NCBI RefSeq assembly: GCF_905147365.1
Contig: NC_056422.1
Span: 2,172,501 to 2,236,500 of the forward strand
Direction of reading: 5' to 3'
Origin: Aricia agestis
Lineage: Eukaryota; Arthropoda; Insecta; Lepidoptera; Lycaenidae
Length of the DNA stretch: 64,000 nt
Every line of letters begins with the position of its first letter. The stretch's first letter is position 1. A model generated the notes under the pieces. The model searched no databases, was not told the DNA's origin, and worked only from the letters and a program-made list of their open reading frames with translations. The translations under genes and the position numbers were made by a program. This document shows, piece after piece, positions 33,481-48,431 of this stretch.

Positions 33481-34231
33481 GATTTTGGAAACAATAATTA
33501 CTTATATTATTTTTTTACAGGTTAGCACAGTGGTACTTAACCTTTTTTATACGGGCCACAAACCCGTTTTGATCTTGGGCCGTAGCCCGTAACCAAAATT
33601 TTTGAGGTTTAAAGAAATTACTTTTTTAAAGATTTGCCATATATGTATAATATGTACTTGCAAGCAAAAAAAAATGTCAGGTCTTTCACGACGACTTTGC
33701 TCTACTTTGCCCATGGGCGTGAATTTCAAAATGGTTTTACTTCAAGCGAGCTACTGATAAAGTCCGGACTTCCGGCGGGCTGATGGTTGAGTATAGCTGG
33801 GTAAGCCAATCTAAATCACAAAAAAAAGTCATAAACCGCACTCCAGGTAGACGCAACACTTTAAATATTTTTGGCCTCTGATGTTACTTTATTCGTTAAA
33901 TTAATTAAAATTAATTACCGCCATATTTATTTTATTACACAAAAATGTCACAAGTCTGCAATAAGTAATGACGATGTAATCACTTACAGGAATTAATAAA
34001 ACCGTATATTAACTTGTTCGTAATTAAAAATATAATAACACGTTTCAAAGCGCACCCATCTACGAAAATGTTTTAAAATATCCGAACGAGACATATTAAT
34101 TATAGTGTTGTTTACTAAACGTTATAATAATATTAAGAATTATATTTTGTTTTCTTCGTTGGTGGCTATAGTCATAAAGTTAATATACCTTCCGCTAGGT
34201 ATATCTTTTATCTTTAAACGAGCAATTCTTG

Positions 34232-34239
<8 letters not shown>

Positions 34240-34272
<33 letters not shown>

Positions 34273-35673
34273 ATCTCGGAATCGGCTCCAACGATTTTCA
34301 TGAAATTTTGTATATAGGGGGTTTCGGGGGCGATAAATCGATCTAGCTAGGAATCATTTCTAGAAAATGTCATTTACATCGGATACTGAGCAAAGCTCGG
34401 TCAAACAGCTATTAACTTTATTAATAGTAAAATATTTACTAGAGATCTGCCTGTGCTCGTAATTCCACCTACTCACTCTTTTATTGAACAAGTAGCCATG
34501 ACGCCCGCAACTCAGTTGCATCGTTTAACGCTCGGGAACCGTACATTTTTCCGGGGGAAAAGTTTTTTTTTTTAATGATTTTATGAAATTAGGGGAAGGT
34601 AGTGAACGAAATAAGGGAGGGTAGGGAAGGAAATATGAGAGGGTAGGGAAGGGAAAAGGGTAGGGGATCGGGCCTCCGGTAAACTCACTCACTCGGCGAA
34701 ACACAGCGCAAGCGCTGTTTCACGCCAGTTTTCTGTGAGCGCGTGGTATTTCTCCGGTCAAGCCGGCCCATTCGTGCCGAAGCATGGCTCTCCCAGGTCA
34801 AAAATTAGTAAAGTATTCTATGTCCTTCCGGGACTCAAGGTATCTCCCATTTCAGCAAAATCGGTTCAGCGGTTTGGGCGTGAAGAGGTAACAGATAGAC
34901 ACACTTTCGCATTTATAATATTAGTATGGATGTATGGATTCTCATAAAACTGTACCCAACATTTCTGCTTAGCGTAGAAAACTTTAACCTAGAATCTAAA
35001 CACAGTGTGTATTAAGTACATTGATGCGTTTACTACATTTCATACACTAAGTTTATGTTGTATTTTATTATTTATAATTGCAATCATTATAATAATTTGC
35101 AATTTAAGAACAATAGTTACATGTCATATTTTCTTACATCTGTCGGTCTCGCTGTATGAGCAGTTTTATTTAATAAAATATCGTTGTTAATATTTTTTTA
35201 TTCCGCAAGCAATCGTGCGATATTTATTCATTACGGACTTTTCCATTTATATTTATAATGATTATATGAAAATTAATTGCATACCACAAACCGACATTGT
35301 AACTTGTAAGCTAGTTTCTGTTCACATATTTTTTATCGCATCGTGTTTTTAAAATAAGGCAGTGCCAGGTTCTCAGAAGTGTGATAGTTTTTGTTTGTTT
35401 AATGATAAGTCGATAAGCGCTGCATACCTTTAAAACTATCGATTTTTGACCATCCTACTAATATTATAAAGGCGAAAGTTTGTTTGGATGTATATATGTA
35501 TGGATGTATGGATGTGTGGATGTTTGGATGTGTGGATGTATGGATGTTTGTTACTCTTTCACGCAAAAACTACTGAACGGATTTTAATGAAACTTTACAA
35601 TAATATAGCTTATACATCAGAATAACACATAGGCTACAATTTTAACCGACTTTCAAAATGGGGGAGATGTTAT
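34240..35673. repeat. 1.54-kb tandem duplication, copy 1
   Basis: Every line compared with 35809-37214 reads identical at an offset of exactly 1541 bp. The unit runs from the (TA)n tract to GGGGGAGATGTTAT and includes a Helitron-like end, a minus-strand SINE (34553-34795), a Lep1-like piece (to about 34933) and the beginning of another Helitron (35453). Confidence 0.93.
34553..34795 (-). mobile_element. SINE with LINE-derived tail, copy 2
   Basis: The minus strand carries the same head (GAGAGCCATGCTTCGGCACG) and CCCTACCC-rich middle as 19826-20141, but the LINE-derived tail is largely missing. It sits in Lep1-like DNA. Confidence 0.75.
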
Positions 35674-37214
<1,541 letters not shown>

Positions 37215-38604
37215 GTTCGTTTTCTTATGTTCAACGATTACTCCGCCGTTTGTTAACCGATTTTCAAAAATTTTCTTTTGGTATATAGGGTATCATCCCA
37301 ATTTGGTATTATATTCACAAAAGTGGTGATCTGATGAATGATCCATAAGTAATCGAGGGAACTCCTCAAAATTTATAGGGAAACATGTGGTGACTTCGGT
37401 TTCATGAAAAGTATTCTAAGCATATGCTAAGAACAAGTAAGATTTTGCACCGAGGTATACCTGGTATACCGTGGTTCGGAAGGTGCTGAGAGAACTCCTG
37501 ATTCTTTATAGATACAAGTTTGGGAGTTTCGGCGTTGTTTTAAGAACGGAAAGCATATGCTACTATGCAAATTACATTCATCATCATCATCATCACTATC
37601 ATATTATACCATGCATAGTTCCATGATTATGAGCCTGTTATTGGTACTTTTCATAGTCTTTTAGATCGAGACTCGAGTTTGTCAAGCGATAATTTAAAAA
37701 AAATCTATACTTATAAAATTATAAACCTGAAGAGTATGTTTGCTTGAACGCGCTTATCTCAGGAACTACAGATCCGATTTAAAAACTTATTTCTAATTTC
37801 AGTGTTAGATATCTCATTTATCGAGTAAGGCTATAGGCTATATTATCACGCTACGACTACCGAACGAAACGATACGACCGAAGAAACTCAGGAAAATGTG
37901 GGAAAAACGGGGGAAATATTAGAAAGGGTTTATCTCACGAACTACTGGAGCAATTTTATGGCAATATTTGGCACATAATATGTACATATATAGAGTAGAC
38001 CACGTGAAGAGAGTATAGCTATTTTTCATGGGAAAATGTACGGTTTCTGTAAAATACCTAATTTACGCGGGCGAAGCCGCGCGGGACATCTAGTACTTAC
38101 TACAAAAATATTTTGAACAGAATTATTCTAACTGACTGCGATGGCTTGTGGCTTTTTTAAATTGGCTTAGAAAAAATTAGATTGCTGAAATCACGGAAAT
38201 ATAAATTACTTACATTAATATTTTTTTGATATAGCAATAGAAATGCATACGATGATGTGAAAAAAAATATTATTAACACAAAATAATATTAAATAGAAAT
38301 TTTTAACATTTTTATTTTAAAAATTAAATGTGACTGTCGTTGTTTCGGATGTTTTTTAATTCCAAAATTTTCGGTCATTGCCGTGCGTATTCGAATTAAC
38401 TGTTATAATTCTATTTCAGGTCATACGCCATTTATGATAGACTGGTAACATCAACATTAAGAAATCCATTTGAATTATTGAGAAATATACATATAAAACG
38501 TATACTGAGATGAATCATGAAATTAGGAACCTTTTCAGTTTTCACGCAAAAACCGTTGAAACGATTTAGATTAAAGGTACAGACATACTTACCTACTTTA
38601 GAGC

Positions 38605-38832
38605 AGGGGTTCCTAAACTTATTGAGTCTACTGCCCACTTTGATAATAAATTACGTTGTAGCGCCCCCCATTGTTTCAATTTAAAATGCACCCATGTAAA
38701 AAGTAAATTATAATTCATCCCCCAAGCCCCTACACAACGCCCCCATTTTTTTCTGGATCTCACACCGCCGCGCCCCCCTTCAGACCTGCAGCGCCCACAA
38801 GGGGGCGTTATCGCCCACTTTGGGAAAGGCTG
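38605..38832. mobile_element. hAT-like MITE with CTTTAGAG duplication
   Basis: The ends CAGGGGTTCCTAAACTT and TTTGGGAAAGGCTG are of hAT type. CTTTAGAG is exactly duplicated at 38597-38604 and 38833-38840. The inside has repeated AGCGCCCCCC-like blocks. 228 bp. Confidence 0.9.
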
Positions 38833-38840
38833 CTTTAGAG

Positions 38841-39715
38841 TTTAGAGGCTCGGGAAAGGAAATAGACAAATTTGTATCACGAAAATGAAAATGGCCACAA
38901 TAAACAAAACAAAAATATATAATATTACACTTTTTATTCTTCTACTTAGGCTTCACTTCGCTTATAGTCTTTGCTTAGGTAAATAAGTAAAAGAATTAAA
39001 AAAAATACATCTTGTTACCAGCTGGGCTGGGTGGCATTGAGGTCAATAATCTTTTTAGCGCCTTTTTACGTCATTCACATTATTCTTTCTTTTTTTTTTT
39101 GTAATAAGTAACATTCATACTTTTACAGTCGTTGCAGTCAAAACTCAATATTCTTGGTGTCCTATGTCTAGGACCCCAGAGGAAACGAACATTTTTAGGA
39201 CTGGTGACGCCAACTTCACCGATATTCTTATCGTAATTTTTTCAACTTTAAATCTGGTCTTAATCCACAAAAAAGTGCAATTCAACATGGCCGCCATTAC
39301 ATTTGCAATATTAACCGCCGTAGGTAAGTAGACGAACAAAAGCAGTCCACAAAACGAAATAATAGCGAAAACGAGTTTCGCCCAGCTTTGTTACAAGAAC
39401 AAAACCGAACGGATAATCTCGACATAATATTATATCCTTGGTATTTTACTATATTAAAAATTTAAACCTATTTTAGATAAATGATGTGGAGTAAGGAGAG
39501 ATATTCGATAACTACGTAGATAATAATAATATTTTATATTATCGAAGAGAATATTATGAAAATTTGACAACACCAATACATTTAATTTCTAAATCGTAGC
39601 GCGATTACGACGCGAAGTTATCAAGCAAAAGCTTGCTTTATCACCTAGACTGGAATTCCAAAAAAATTGCGTCTGAACTGGCAGTTGGGAACTTGGGACG
39701 TTCCAAAATTATTTA
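38841..39715. other. Intron stretch without recognised feature
   Basis: AT-rich, with one poly-T tract near 39092. No gene or bounded element seen. Confidence 0.6.
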
Positions 39716-40036
39716 GAGCCACGCTTCGGCATGAATGGGCCGGCTCGGCCGGAGAAATAGCACGTTCTCACAGAAAACCGGCGTGAAAAAGCGCTTGCGC
39801 TGTGTTTCGCCGAGTGAGTGAGTTTACCGGAGGCCCAATCCCCTACCCTATTCCCTTCCCTACCCTCGCCTATTCCCTTTCCTTCCCTACCCTCCCCTAT
39901 TACCCTATTCCCTCTTAAAAGGCCGGCAATGCACCTGCAGCTCTTCTGATGCTGCGAGTGTCCATGGGCGACGGAAGTTGCTTTCCATCAGGTGACCCGT
40001 TTGCTCGTTTCCCCCCTTATTTCATAAAAAAAAACA
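39716..40036 (+). mobile_element. SINE with LINE-derived tail, copy 3
   Basis: Complete copy: head from GAGCCACGCTTCGGCATGAA, CCCTTCC-rich middle, LINE-like tail (GATGCTGCGAGTGTCCATGG to CCCCTTATTTCAT) and poly-A. Confidence 0.85.
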
Positions 40037-40950
40037 CTTGACCGCAACGACCGCAGACGTGCTTTGTTTTAGCTTCGTGCTTTCTTATCGCTTTCTTACT
40101 AATATGTACCATTATTAACATTTCCTGGACTTCCACGAATATTTCAAGACTAAAACTAGATAAATCGTTTCAGCCGTTTTCAAGTTTTAGCGAAACTAAC
40201 AAAATTTATTATTCATTTTTATTTCTATAGGTATATTTTAAATTTAAATAATTATACGTGTAAGTACATCACTATACGTCGTTAGCGGCAGCTTTGTCGA
40301 CAGCGAGTCGACCTGAACTTTCACATTATAGTTTCACAGTTGTCAGTATCACCAACTTATACTAACTACATAGAAAATACATACAAATTCAGAGGTTTGT
40401 ATCTCGCATTTCTATATTTAACCTCGTAAATGTTTAAGCTTTTTTTTATTCTCTACAATGCATCTGGCATTGGCCATAATAAAAAAGTAAAAAACTCACA
40501 AAAAGCACACGTGTGTAATTTTTTGTTGCTTGGCTAATTCAAAAAATCATTAAAAATTATGGTAACAGAATATTGTAACCGTGTTCCTAAATTGGTCGTA
40601 AAGATTATATCAAATTGTTACTTGTTAGACGTGCAGACAGAAAAAGATAAGAGACAGTGCTGTAAAATCTTGCGAACAACTTTTTTTGATTTTTTTGACT
40701 TGCATCATGGCAACAAAAAGTAAAAATAGTTATTTTTATCAAAAGTTACTTACACCAATTACTTTATAGAACCGTTTTACCATTAACATAAATTTAATTT
40801 GTATTTAAATGTTGAGGAAACCATTAACAATAATTTTTAGATTTAAATTATTAATTTAACGATGTTATTCCACAATATTTTTTAATATTTTGGTACTTTT
40901 CCTATTATTTTTGCTTATTATTTCTCTTAAATTGTTATGTTATATGTATA

Positions 40951-41210
40951 CAGCTGTGTGTAACAAAAATAAGTGATAATATTTTAGGCTGTGTACGTGT
41001 TCCTTGTAGAGAGTTGACTGTGAAAGTAGCAGCGCTGAACGACGATTTTTTTTTCACTTTTGTATGGGCAAGGGCCGGAGCGTCACGAGTTTTCCCATAC
41101 AAAAGTGAAAAAAATTTTTGGTCTTTCAGCGCTGCTATTTTCACAGTTAACTCTCTACAAGGAACACGTACACACCCTGAAATATTAGGACTTATTTTTG
41201 TTACACCCTG
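40951..41210. mobile_element. Foldback MITE, CAGGGTGTAACAAAAA family, copy 4
   Basis: Full palindrome with arms matching the 4834-5093 copy closely (GTGTACGTGTTCCTTGTAGA near 40991 and its complement near 41160). Confidence 0.88.
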
Positions 41211-42035
41211 TATAAGTCGAGTTTTCCTTATTTTTAGAAAGCTTGTAAACTGTAGTAGTTAGTAGTTATTTCAAGTTTAAAGCAATTATTTTTATCATAG
41301 TCTTTAAAATATTTTTACTTCTTATTTATACTTATTAAACAAGGAAAAATCATTATAAATAATACCCACACTCCACAGATATGTTACGTACATTTCACAA
41401 TTTATAAAAATTATAAGTTTTCAACATTTTTTTTTCTTTTTTTGTTGTTCTCGAGCGCAGACAAAGGTAAAAGGACCGGTTTGCTCTACATTGTGTCTTG
41501 CTTACATCCGACCTTTGGGCGTGACCCAGCTAGATCCCAGATAACATTAAAAAGTTTTCACTCGACTAATCTAGAATCTAGATATTCCATGGCTAGACTC
41601 ATATTACATGTTAAAGGAATGGTATCTTAACAACCTTAGCTTAAACGTGTATTTTTAAAATATCAAAACAAAAAACGTGTTTTTAAACTAAAGAACTGAC
41701 TTTAGAAGAATTTAAATTATAAAATTTTTATTCCAGTTCTTCCATTCCGTAAAAATTAATGCACAGGTTTAATTTAACCATTTTTATATCAAAATCTTCA
41801 TTAAAAATGTAGATACCTACTTAATAATAAAAAAACACGGCCACCCGCGTGGGCTTATCCCCAAATATTAAAATGAGTTTCCGGTAATAAGTTTATTCAT
41901 ATTTCGGCAAATAATAGGGTGCTTTCGACAGAGAAAAGGTTGAGTGCATTTTATTTTTTTTACGAGTTCCAAAAAGGAGGTTTGTTTTTATGCGACTCAT
42001 GATTTTTGAGTTCCGTAGTGAACAAAGAACCCATT

Positions 42036-42345
42036 TTTTATGAAATAAGGGGGCAAACGAGCAAACGGGTCACCTGATAGAAAGCAACTACCGTCGCCCA
42101 TGGACACTCGCAACATCAGAAGAGCTGCAGGTGCGTTGCCGGCCTTTTAAGAGGGAATACGCTCTCTTCTTAAAGGTTTGCAGGTCGTACAGGTCGTTCG
42201 TTGGTGACAGTTCGTTCCAGAGTTTTACAGTGCGCGGCAGAAAGTTACGCGAGAAACGCACGGTGGAAGACTGCCACTCATCAAGGTGGTGAGGATGGTA
42301 TATTTGCGTGGGACGATGGCGAAAAGTTGCACAGTGCACACCCTT
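42036..42345 (-). mobile_element. LINE 3' end (5'-truncated non-LTR retrotransposon)
   Basis: The minus-strand frame 42339-42088 encodes the carboxy terminus of a LINE ORF2: HHLDEWQSSTVRFSRNF, LPRTVKLWNELSP, FKKRAYSLLKGRQR and SDVASVHGRR, then stop. This ending resembles those of lepidopteran CR1/jockey-type elements (from memory of the family). The 3' UTR reads GTGACCCGTTTGCTCGTTTG to TATTTCATAAAAAA. It is cut off upstream, as usual for incomplete reverse transcription. Confidence 0.8.
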
Positions 42346-42650
42346 ATAGTTTCGGTTCGTCCATCCGTCTGCCCATGTGTCTGTCTGCCCGCGGTTTTAC
42401 TCAGAGACTATAGGACCTACAAAGCTGCATATCGGCATGAGTGTACATACATAATATTAATGATGCCAACAAAATGGTATATGATATCTTAAAAAAATCC
42501 TGACCCCTACATATGAAGCGGGGATGGTTTTTTTTTTCGCGTTCACCTCATCGTGTGGGGTATCGTTGGATAGGTTTTAAAAATATATTACGAGTATTCT
42601 TTTGTGAAATATCAAGTTTTAAAGTGGCAAAAATCGTTAGAGTCCAGTGT

Positions 42651-42670
42651 CCCCCCCCCCCCCCCCCCCC
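42651..42670. repeat. Poly-C tract, 20 bases
   Basis: An uninterrupted run of 20 C (plus strand), unusual in AT-rich DNA. It may reflect a true homopolymer or an assembly problem. Confidence 0.95.
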
Positions 42671-42939
42671 TTCTACCATCTAAACGAGAGCTTGGAAATG
42701 TGAAAAAATTCACGGGAGTAGGACATAATATGCTGAATTAAAAACGAAAATTATCATGGCTAAGAAGACTTAATAAATTATTGAGTAATAGTTGACCAAC
42801 TAATTTTCAATATTGAGTACTCGATCACCTATCGATCAACTAAAATTCATTGACAATACAAAAATTATCAAAAACTAGCGGTACTACGGACACCTATATT
42901 GCGCGTGGTCCGACACGCACTTGGCCGGTTTCATGTTAG

Positions 42940-44440
42940 ATTCCTGTCAAGAACTCTAGGCTCCAGAGGCACACTTAACACGTAATTCTAGTCCTTTAGA
43001 GTAGAGAATTAATTGGCTGTTAGGCTGCTAGGTATTAAAAATTAATTATATTTTTTATTTCCGAAGCAAATTGTTAAGATTTCTATGTTTTGTTACTATG
43101 ACAGATGGCATCCTTTTTCGATTATGATTTAACTTGAATGTAACCTCCAAATTCCAATTATAATGTGTAGGAGTTTTCTATTGACTAAGAACGTTATGAG
43201 TCATTAATAAACACGTTATATTTAACAAAGGTGCAATAATATAACAATGAATGTTTTATTATTAAATTAAACAAAGACTGGAAGGAATAACACGATAAGT
43301 TTTTTTTTTTAATATCACACTTCTACAGTTTTATGTTGAGTCAAAACTTTAACTCATTTAGTAAATTTACTAGAGTGAACGACATACGCCAAAAAATTAT
43401 ACAGATTTTAAAAATCCATGTTATAATAATTTTAAATTCGACTTTATACGGTTTATTTTGGCGTTGAAAAAAAATGATGAGAATGGTTTCTAAGCGATAA
43501 TTTTAGCAATATCTATATTTTTCGCTTTACATTATTAATTAACAAAGATAAAAAAAATCCAGAGCTCTCTGCAGTTTATAATATTGAAAATCAAGAATCA
43601 TTTATTTACATTTTACGTTAAGCAATAAAAGTATAGATTTTGCATGCAATATAACTGATTACTGAATATAATAAACGCTTTCCATTATAATATTATATAT
43701 TTAATTGCGTGACACAGCTGTATACTTTCATATTAATTATCTTTTGGCTTTTAATATTATTTAATCGAAAATTGTAAAAGCTTTTACATTTTTTACTTTA
43801 ATCATGGCAGAAAAAAAAAGTTACAAAAAAAAGTGCCGTGTTTGAAAAAATGTGAGGACCTTTACTTGTCACAAAAAAAAAATAGTAGATATTGAAATTT
43901 GTATCAAATTTTGTGATTTTCCTCGTGGAACACAGATATTATACACTATTATAGGCAACCTCGATTTAACAAATCAGTGGGTAACAAGAAAATATCCGTT
44001 GAACTGTTCATTGTATCAAGTATTTATAGAGGTAATGTCTAGATTTCCTTCGTAATAAAGAGGTGAAAAAAAATGTTTTTTTTTTTTACATTAAGAGTTA
44101 TATTATGTCAACCTTCATAAACAACTTATTATAAAGGTTTTGGGTTGACAAAATTCTTAAATTTAAAAAAAAAAGAGGTATTTATTATTTTTCTTGAAAG
44201 ATAAAATTCGTGATAGAGACAATTCGCAAAAAATGTTCGTAATGTAAAGGTATATTTTATATTGACTCTTATGAACAATTAAGGTGACGGCGCGTTAAAG
44301 TAAAAAAATGGAATTTGGATATGTTAAAGATCGCTTGTTTTCTATGAGGCCGGCCCGGCCTCGGCAAAACAAGAAATGGAAAGGGCGTAAGCGACAAAAT
44401 GGTTTTTGTCGCGTAATTTAAAAACCATAAATATATTTCA
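42940..44440. other. Intron stretch without recognised feature
   Basis: AT-rich unique-looking sequence with several poly-A/T tracts. No gene or element boundary recognised. Confidence 0.55.
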
Positions 44441-44442
44441 TA

Positions 44443-45060
44443 CTAGCTGTTGCCCGCGACTTCGTCCGCGTGGACTTCAGTTTATAGCGCGCGATGTCAA
44501 CAAAATTGGTGTCAAATGCTTTTATAAAAAAACCCTGGTACCCCTTAAATCAATACAGCTGTCCAAGTATTTCATTTTTTTTATATTAAACTTTATATTT
44601 TATGCCAAATTTTAAAGCTTATTTAGCCCCCCAATTACACAACTTTACCCATAAACTGTTTATTATTGATAGGTTTAAGGTTACGTCACTGCACAGATAA
44701 AGTACTGAGTTATAATACCTACCGTAGAATAGATCAACAATCGAAAAAAATCAAAACTTAAATGGAAGATGATACCACCTCTTATAGAAAGACTTTTGAG
44801 CAAGCGTCAGCGCGATGTAGAAGACGCACGGCGCCATCTATTATGAATTTTTGGAACTAACTTAATTTGAACAAATTTACGCATTTTCACCCCCTTACAA
44901 CCCTTTTTTTCAGTAAAAAAGTAGCCTATGTCCTTTCTCAGACTCTAGAATAACTGTGTACAAAATTTCATTGCAATCGGTTCAGTAGTTTTGGCGTGAA
45001 AGCGAGACAGACAGACAGAGATACTTTCGCATTTATAATATTAGTATGGATTAGTATGGA
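44443..45060 (-). mobile_element. Lep1-like Helitron, complete
   Basis: On the minus strand it starts TCCATACTAATATTATAAAT (45050; the first ten bases are duplicated to 45060), carries (GACA/TCTG)n and GCCAAAACTACTGAACCG, and ends CGGGCAACAGCTAG at 44443. 5' TC, 3' CTAG and lack of target duplication are Helitron traits. About 610 bp, non-coding. Confidence 0.85.
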
Positions 45061-45835
45061 TAAGCTATGGGCAAATTATAGTGTGTGCTTGAACTAATCT
45101 ATGTACAAATTTTGGAAGCTTAAATCACTTTCCTCTGTTGGCAAAATGAGAATCCCTGTTTTATAGAGGTCTTTTTGATTAATTATTATGTGTTATAAAA
45201 GTTGACCAATCGTGTTATGCTATGGGTAATTCAAAGATAAAGACATGATGAATACTGACAATGAACTTTAATTTCTTAGCTTTAGTCATTGTTAAGAAAA
45301 ATCGATATAATATATCGCTGCAGCCATATTAACAGGGCGTCACCTAGGGAAACGAAAAATTCGTTACATCGAGAAAATCATTACATTGAGATATTATATT
45401 GTTATAATAAGGTTGCACTGTAATAATAATTGACGTCAATATATTTTATGTTTACGGTAACGCAATTAGTGTGCACTCGTTCAATCATAATATTATGTGC
45501 TGGCTATGAAATTACCACGGAGCTAATACAGAGAGGAGGTGTGGTAATCAAATTTCCTTAAGAAACAACGCGTGACAATTTGCGGGGTGAGGGGGTGTCA
45601 AGCTCCGCCCACTTTTCCATATTTCACCTATCGTGTAAAAGCAAAACTACTAGCTTAGGTCGATGTTGATGTTACTACGTAGTTCAGCTATCTTACACTA
45701 GATGTCAAAATTCTTAAATATTATGGGACGTACTCAGAACTTAAAAAAATGTATATTAATTATAATAACGGCAATCATTAAAATTAGGGTTAGAATTTTG
45801 ACCGAATTTTTAATGTAAAATAAGGAGACAGACAG

Positions 45836-45965
45836 TAAACGGGTCACCTGGTGGAAAGCAACTTTCGTAGCCCATGGACACTCGCAACATCAAAAGAGCT
45901 GCACGTGCGCTGCCGGCCTTTTAGGAGGTAAGGGAAGGGAATGGGGTGGGTACTAGGTAATAGGT
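45836..45965 (-). mobile_element. LINE/SINE tail fragment
   Basis: The minus strand carries TTTGATGTTGCGAGTGTCCA and the neighbouring tail, shared with the LINE at 42036 and the SINEs. The upstream part is lost. Confidence 0.65.
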
Positions 45966-46073
45966 AAGTACTCTTTTTCAAAAATGTAATGAAAAAATTT
46001 TTAATCAATTACCTACGGCTGGCCAAATGTCAGCGCGCGTCAACATTAGCAAACAAAACTGTCATTGCGATAC

Positions 46074-47049
46074 TTAACCGATTCAATGCGGCGCACATTT
46101 TTGAAGACTTTCAGTCGTGGCGGCACACAATTTTCTCGTGACAGGTTATCCGTGTCATACGCCATAGAAGTAGATGACACGGCTACCGTGTCACCCGCCA
46201 CGTTCAAAAAGGTTTATTGTTTAGTTGAGCCCAAACCATTGATGTTAATGGAAGGCTACGTTGTTTTGAGTTGACTTCGAGTAGTTTTACTAAGTGTTAA
46301 CCTGAAAATGGCAGGTAAGCGATTTTTTTATTCAAATGTTGCAAACCTTATGTAGGTTTCAAAGTTAGAAAAATGAGTATACTAAATATAATCGGGGTTT
46401 CCGATTTAAATTATTATACGTTCGTAGATAAATTTAAACAAGTTCGTTGTTAAGTTTTTTAACCGACTTCCAAAAAGGAGGAGAGTTCCAGTAATAAAGC
46501 TCTTAGGTACAAGACCACTTTTAACCGCAGGGAAACGTTTTATTCCTATGGATAAGGAAGTTTGCGGTAACAGCTAGTTAAAAATATTTTCGAAAGAAAC
46601 AACTTAGATTAAAACAAAAGTCGTTAGTGGATTAGTAATACTTTTATGTCAACGCATTACGTGGAAAATTAAGACGGTTTTGTTCGGAGTGTAACTTCTA
46701 AAGTGTAATTTAAGGGAGATACAATCGCTTTCTAAATGACACGGCTCACGTGTCATATGCCACACGTTAAAAACCCGTAAGACGCGGCTGCCGTGTAATC
46801 CGCAATTAATGCACCTTTAAAAAAGGTTGACGGCCCCTAGGTTTTTTATTTCACAGAATATTATGAGACAAAGCCTATAGGCTTGTTCTACGTGGAAAAT
46901 TAAGATGATTTTGTTCAGAGTAGAACCTTCTAAAGTTTAATTTGAGGGAGATACAATCGTTTTTTAAATGACACGGCTTACGTGTCATACGCTACACGTT
47001 AAAAACATGTATGACACGGCTACTGTGTCGTCCGCACTGAATCGGTTAA
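46074..47049 (+). mobile_element. Inverted-end element rich in GACACGGCT palindromes
   Basis: The ends are TTAACCGATTCAATGCGG and CCGCACTGAATCGGTTAA. The inside has a two-fold repeat of about 220 bp (46670-46860 and 46875-47035), each with GGGAGATACAATCG, AATGACACGGCT and CACACGTTAAAAAC-type blocks. A reverse copy spans about 49010-50290. Confidence 0.7.
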
Positions 47050-48118
47050 TAAAATAATAATTCTGAATACAGCCCTGGATATTTGTTACGTTTCAAATAG
47101 TTATCATAGATGACGACAGATGGCGGTTTATAAGTAGTATAATAACAAAAGCTATATAACTACGGTTTTAGCTATTAAATGTGTTTAAGACTAAGTGTAT
47201 AACAGTTACCAGTATTCAAGTATGATTATTCCAATAAACTTATGCAAAATTAAACGCATTTACGTCTGTATTATCTTTCAAAGGTTTGGCCATCTACTGT
47301 CAAGTAGTATAATTAACGCTGAAATCTGAAATGTTCTAGAACTTTTATATTTAAATTACATTTAAAATTATTTACAGATGCAATGTGATGTTATTTATAT
47401 TATCAGAACGTCTGTCTGAGTAATTTTGACATTGTAAAACACAATACTTCATCCTTTCGTTGTTAAAAACGTAGAAAACACCAATTTATTGGGAGTCTCG
47501 TTACGTGTGCACCTGACAAACGCTGAAAGTGTACTGACTTAAGCCTCGCCCACAATGATGACGTCAGGACCTAGTTGAAAATCACAGTGCACAGTTGCTT
47601 AGGCCAGCTCCTCTTCGTATGAGCTCCGTGGAAATTACCTATAAATAGAAACACGTAGAAAGCTTATGAATTCTATTAACATCTATTATATTAACCAATA
47701 CCCACAAGAAATGCTAGTCAAGTAATAGCAGATTTATTTATAAATTATGGGTATAATATTGGTATACTTACTCGTTTTTATTTACTTTGATCAAAACGTG
47801 AACATAACAAATCAAAACAAAATTCAGTTTTTTTTTTTTTTGTTTATTGATATTAATAAGAAAAGCTTAATGATAGAGGTAAAAACAATTTTTATTCCTA
47901 TTTTTACCTACAGATATGATATGAACCAATAATATGAGTATGATATTATTTTATAGACCCCGTGAACTTCACGTTACTTTCCTCCTAATAATTATAAACC
48001 TTTCCTGAACTTCCACAATGATTTCAAGACTTAAATTAGCCAAATCGGTTCAGCCGTTTTAGCGTAACTAAGAAAATATTGTATGAAGCGTGGCATACCT
48101 AATTTTCAAGTACTTAAA
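47050..48118. other. Intron stretch without recognised feature
   Basis: AT-rich. Short matches to other repeats only (for example CCAAATCGGTTCAGCCGTTT near 48040). No gene seen. Confidence 0.5.
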
Positions 48119-48411
48119 ATGTCGTATTTTGGTGTACACCTATGAAACATACGCCAATCATCAGAGAAAGTGATAACAAACAACAAATACTCTTTGACAA
48201 AATGTCGTAAATGTTTTACTTTTTTAAATATTTCAGGTTGTATCTTAAATGTATCTAAAATGTTATTTATTTTACATTTTCAAACTGAAATAACTCAGAA
48301 AGTATATTATTTACGACATTTTGTCAAAGAGTATTTGTTGTTTGTAAACATATTCTCTTTCGATTGGCGTATGTTTTATAGGTGTACAGAGGTGTACACC
48401 AAAATATGACA
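48119..48411. mobile_element. Foldback element with ATTTTGGTGTACACC arms
   Basis: The left arm (48119-48210) and right arm (48300-48411) are reverse complements including AACAAACAACAAATACTCTT and GACAAAATGTCGTAAAT. The right arm has a duplicated GGTGTACA. No real coding. Confidence 0.85.
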
Positions 48412-48431
48412 GGTATGTTGTTCTTTTTACA

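Larger units (their letters stand above)
41995..42935 (-). mobile_element. Old GGGTTCCGT repeat interrupted by a LINE
   Basis: The left part (TTTTGAGTTCCGTAGTGAAC, 41995-42033) and right part (GTTCGTCCATCCGTCTGCCC onward to GACACGCACTTGGCCGG) belong to the CGGCCAAGTGCG family in reverse. The LINE end at 42036-42345 splits them. A 20-base poly-C at 42651-42670 lies inside. Confidence 0.6.

Noticed and set aside
32500..33790. Possible hAT elements (CAGCGCTTCTCAAAATTTTT at about 32501; CAGTGGTACTTAACC at about 33524)
   Set aside because: I could not find matching right ends or 8-bp duplications, so I did not call them.
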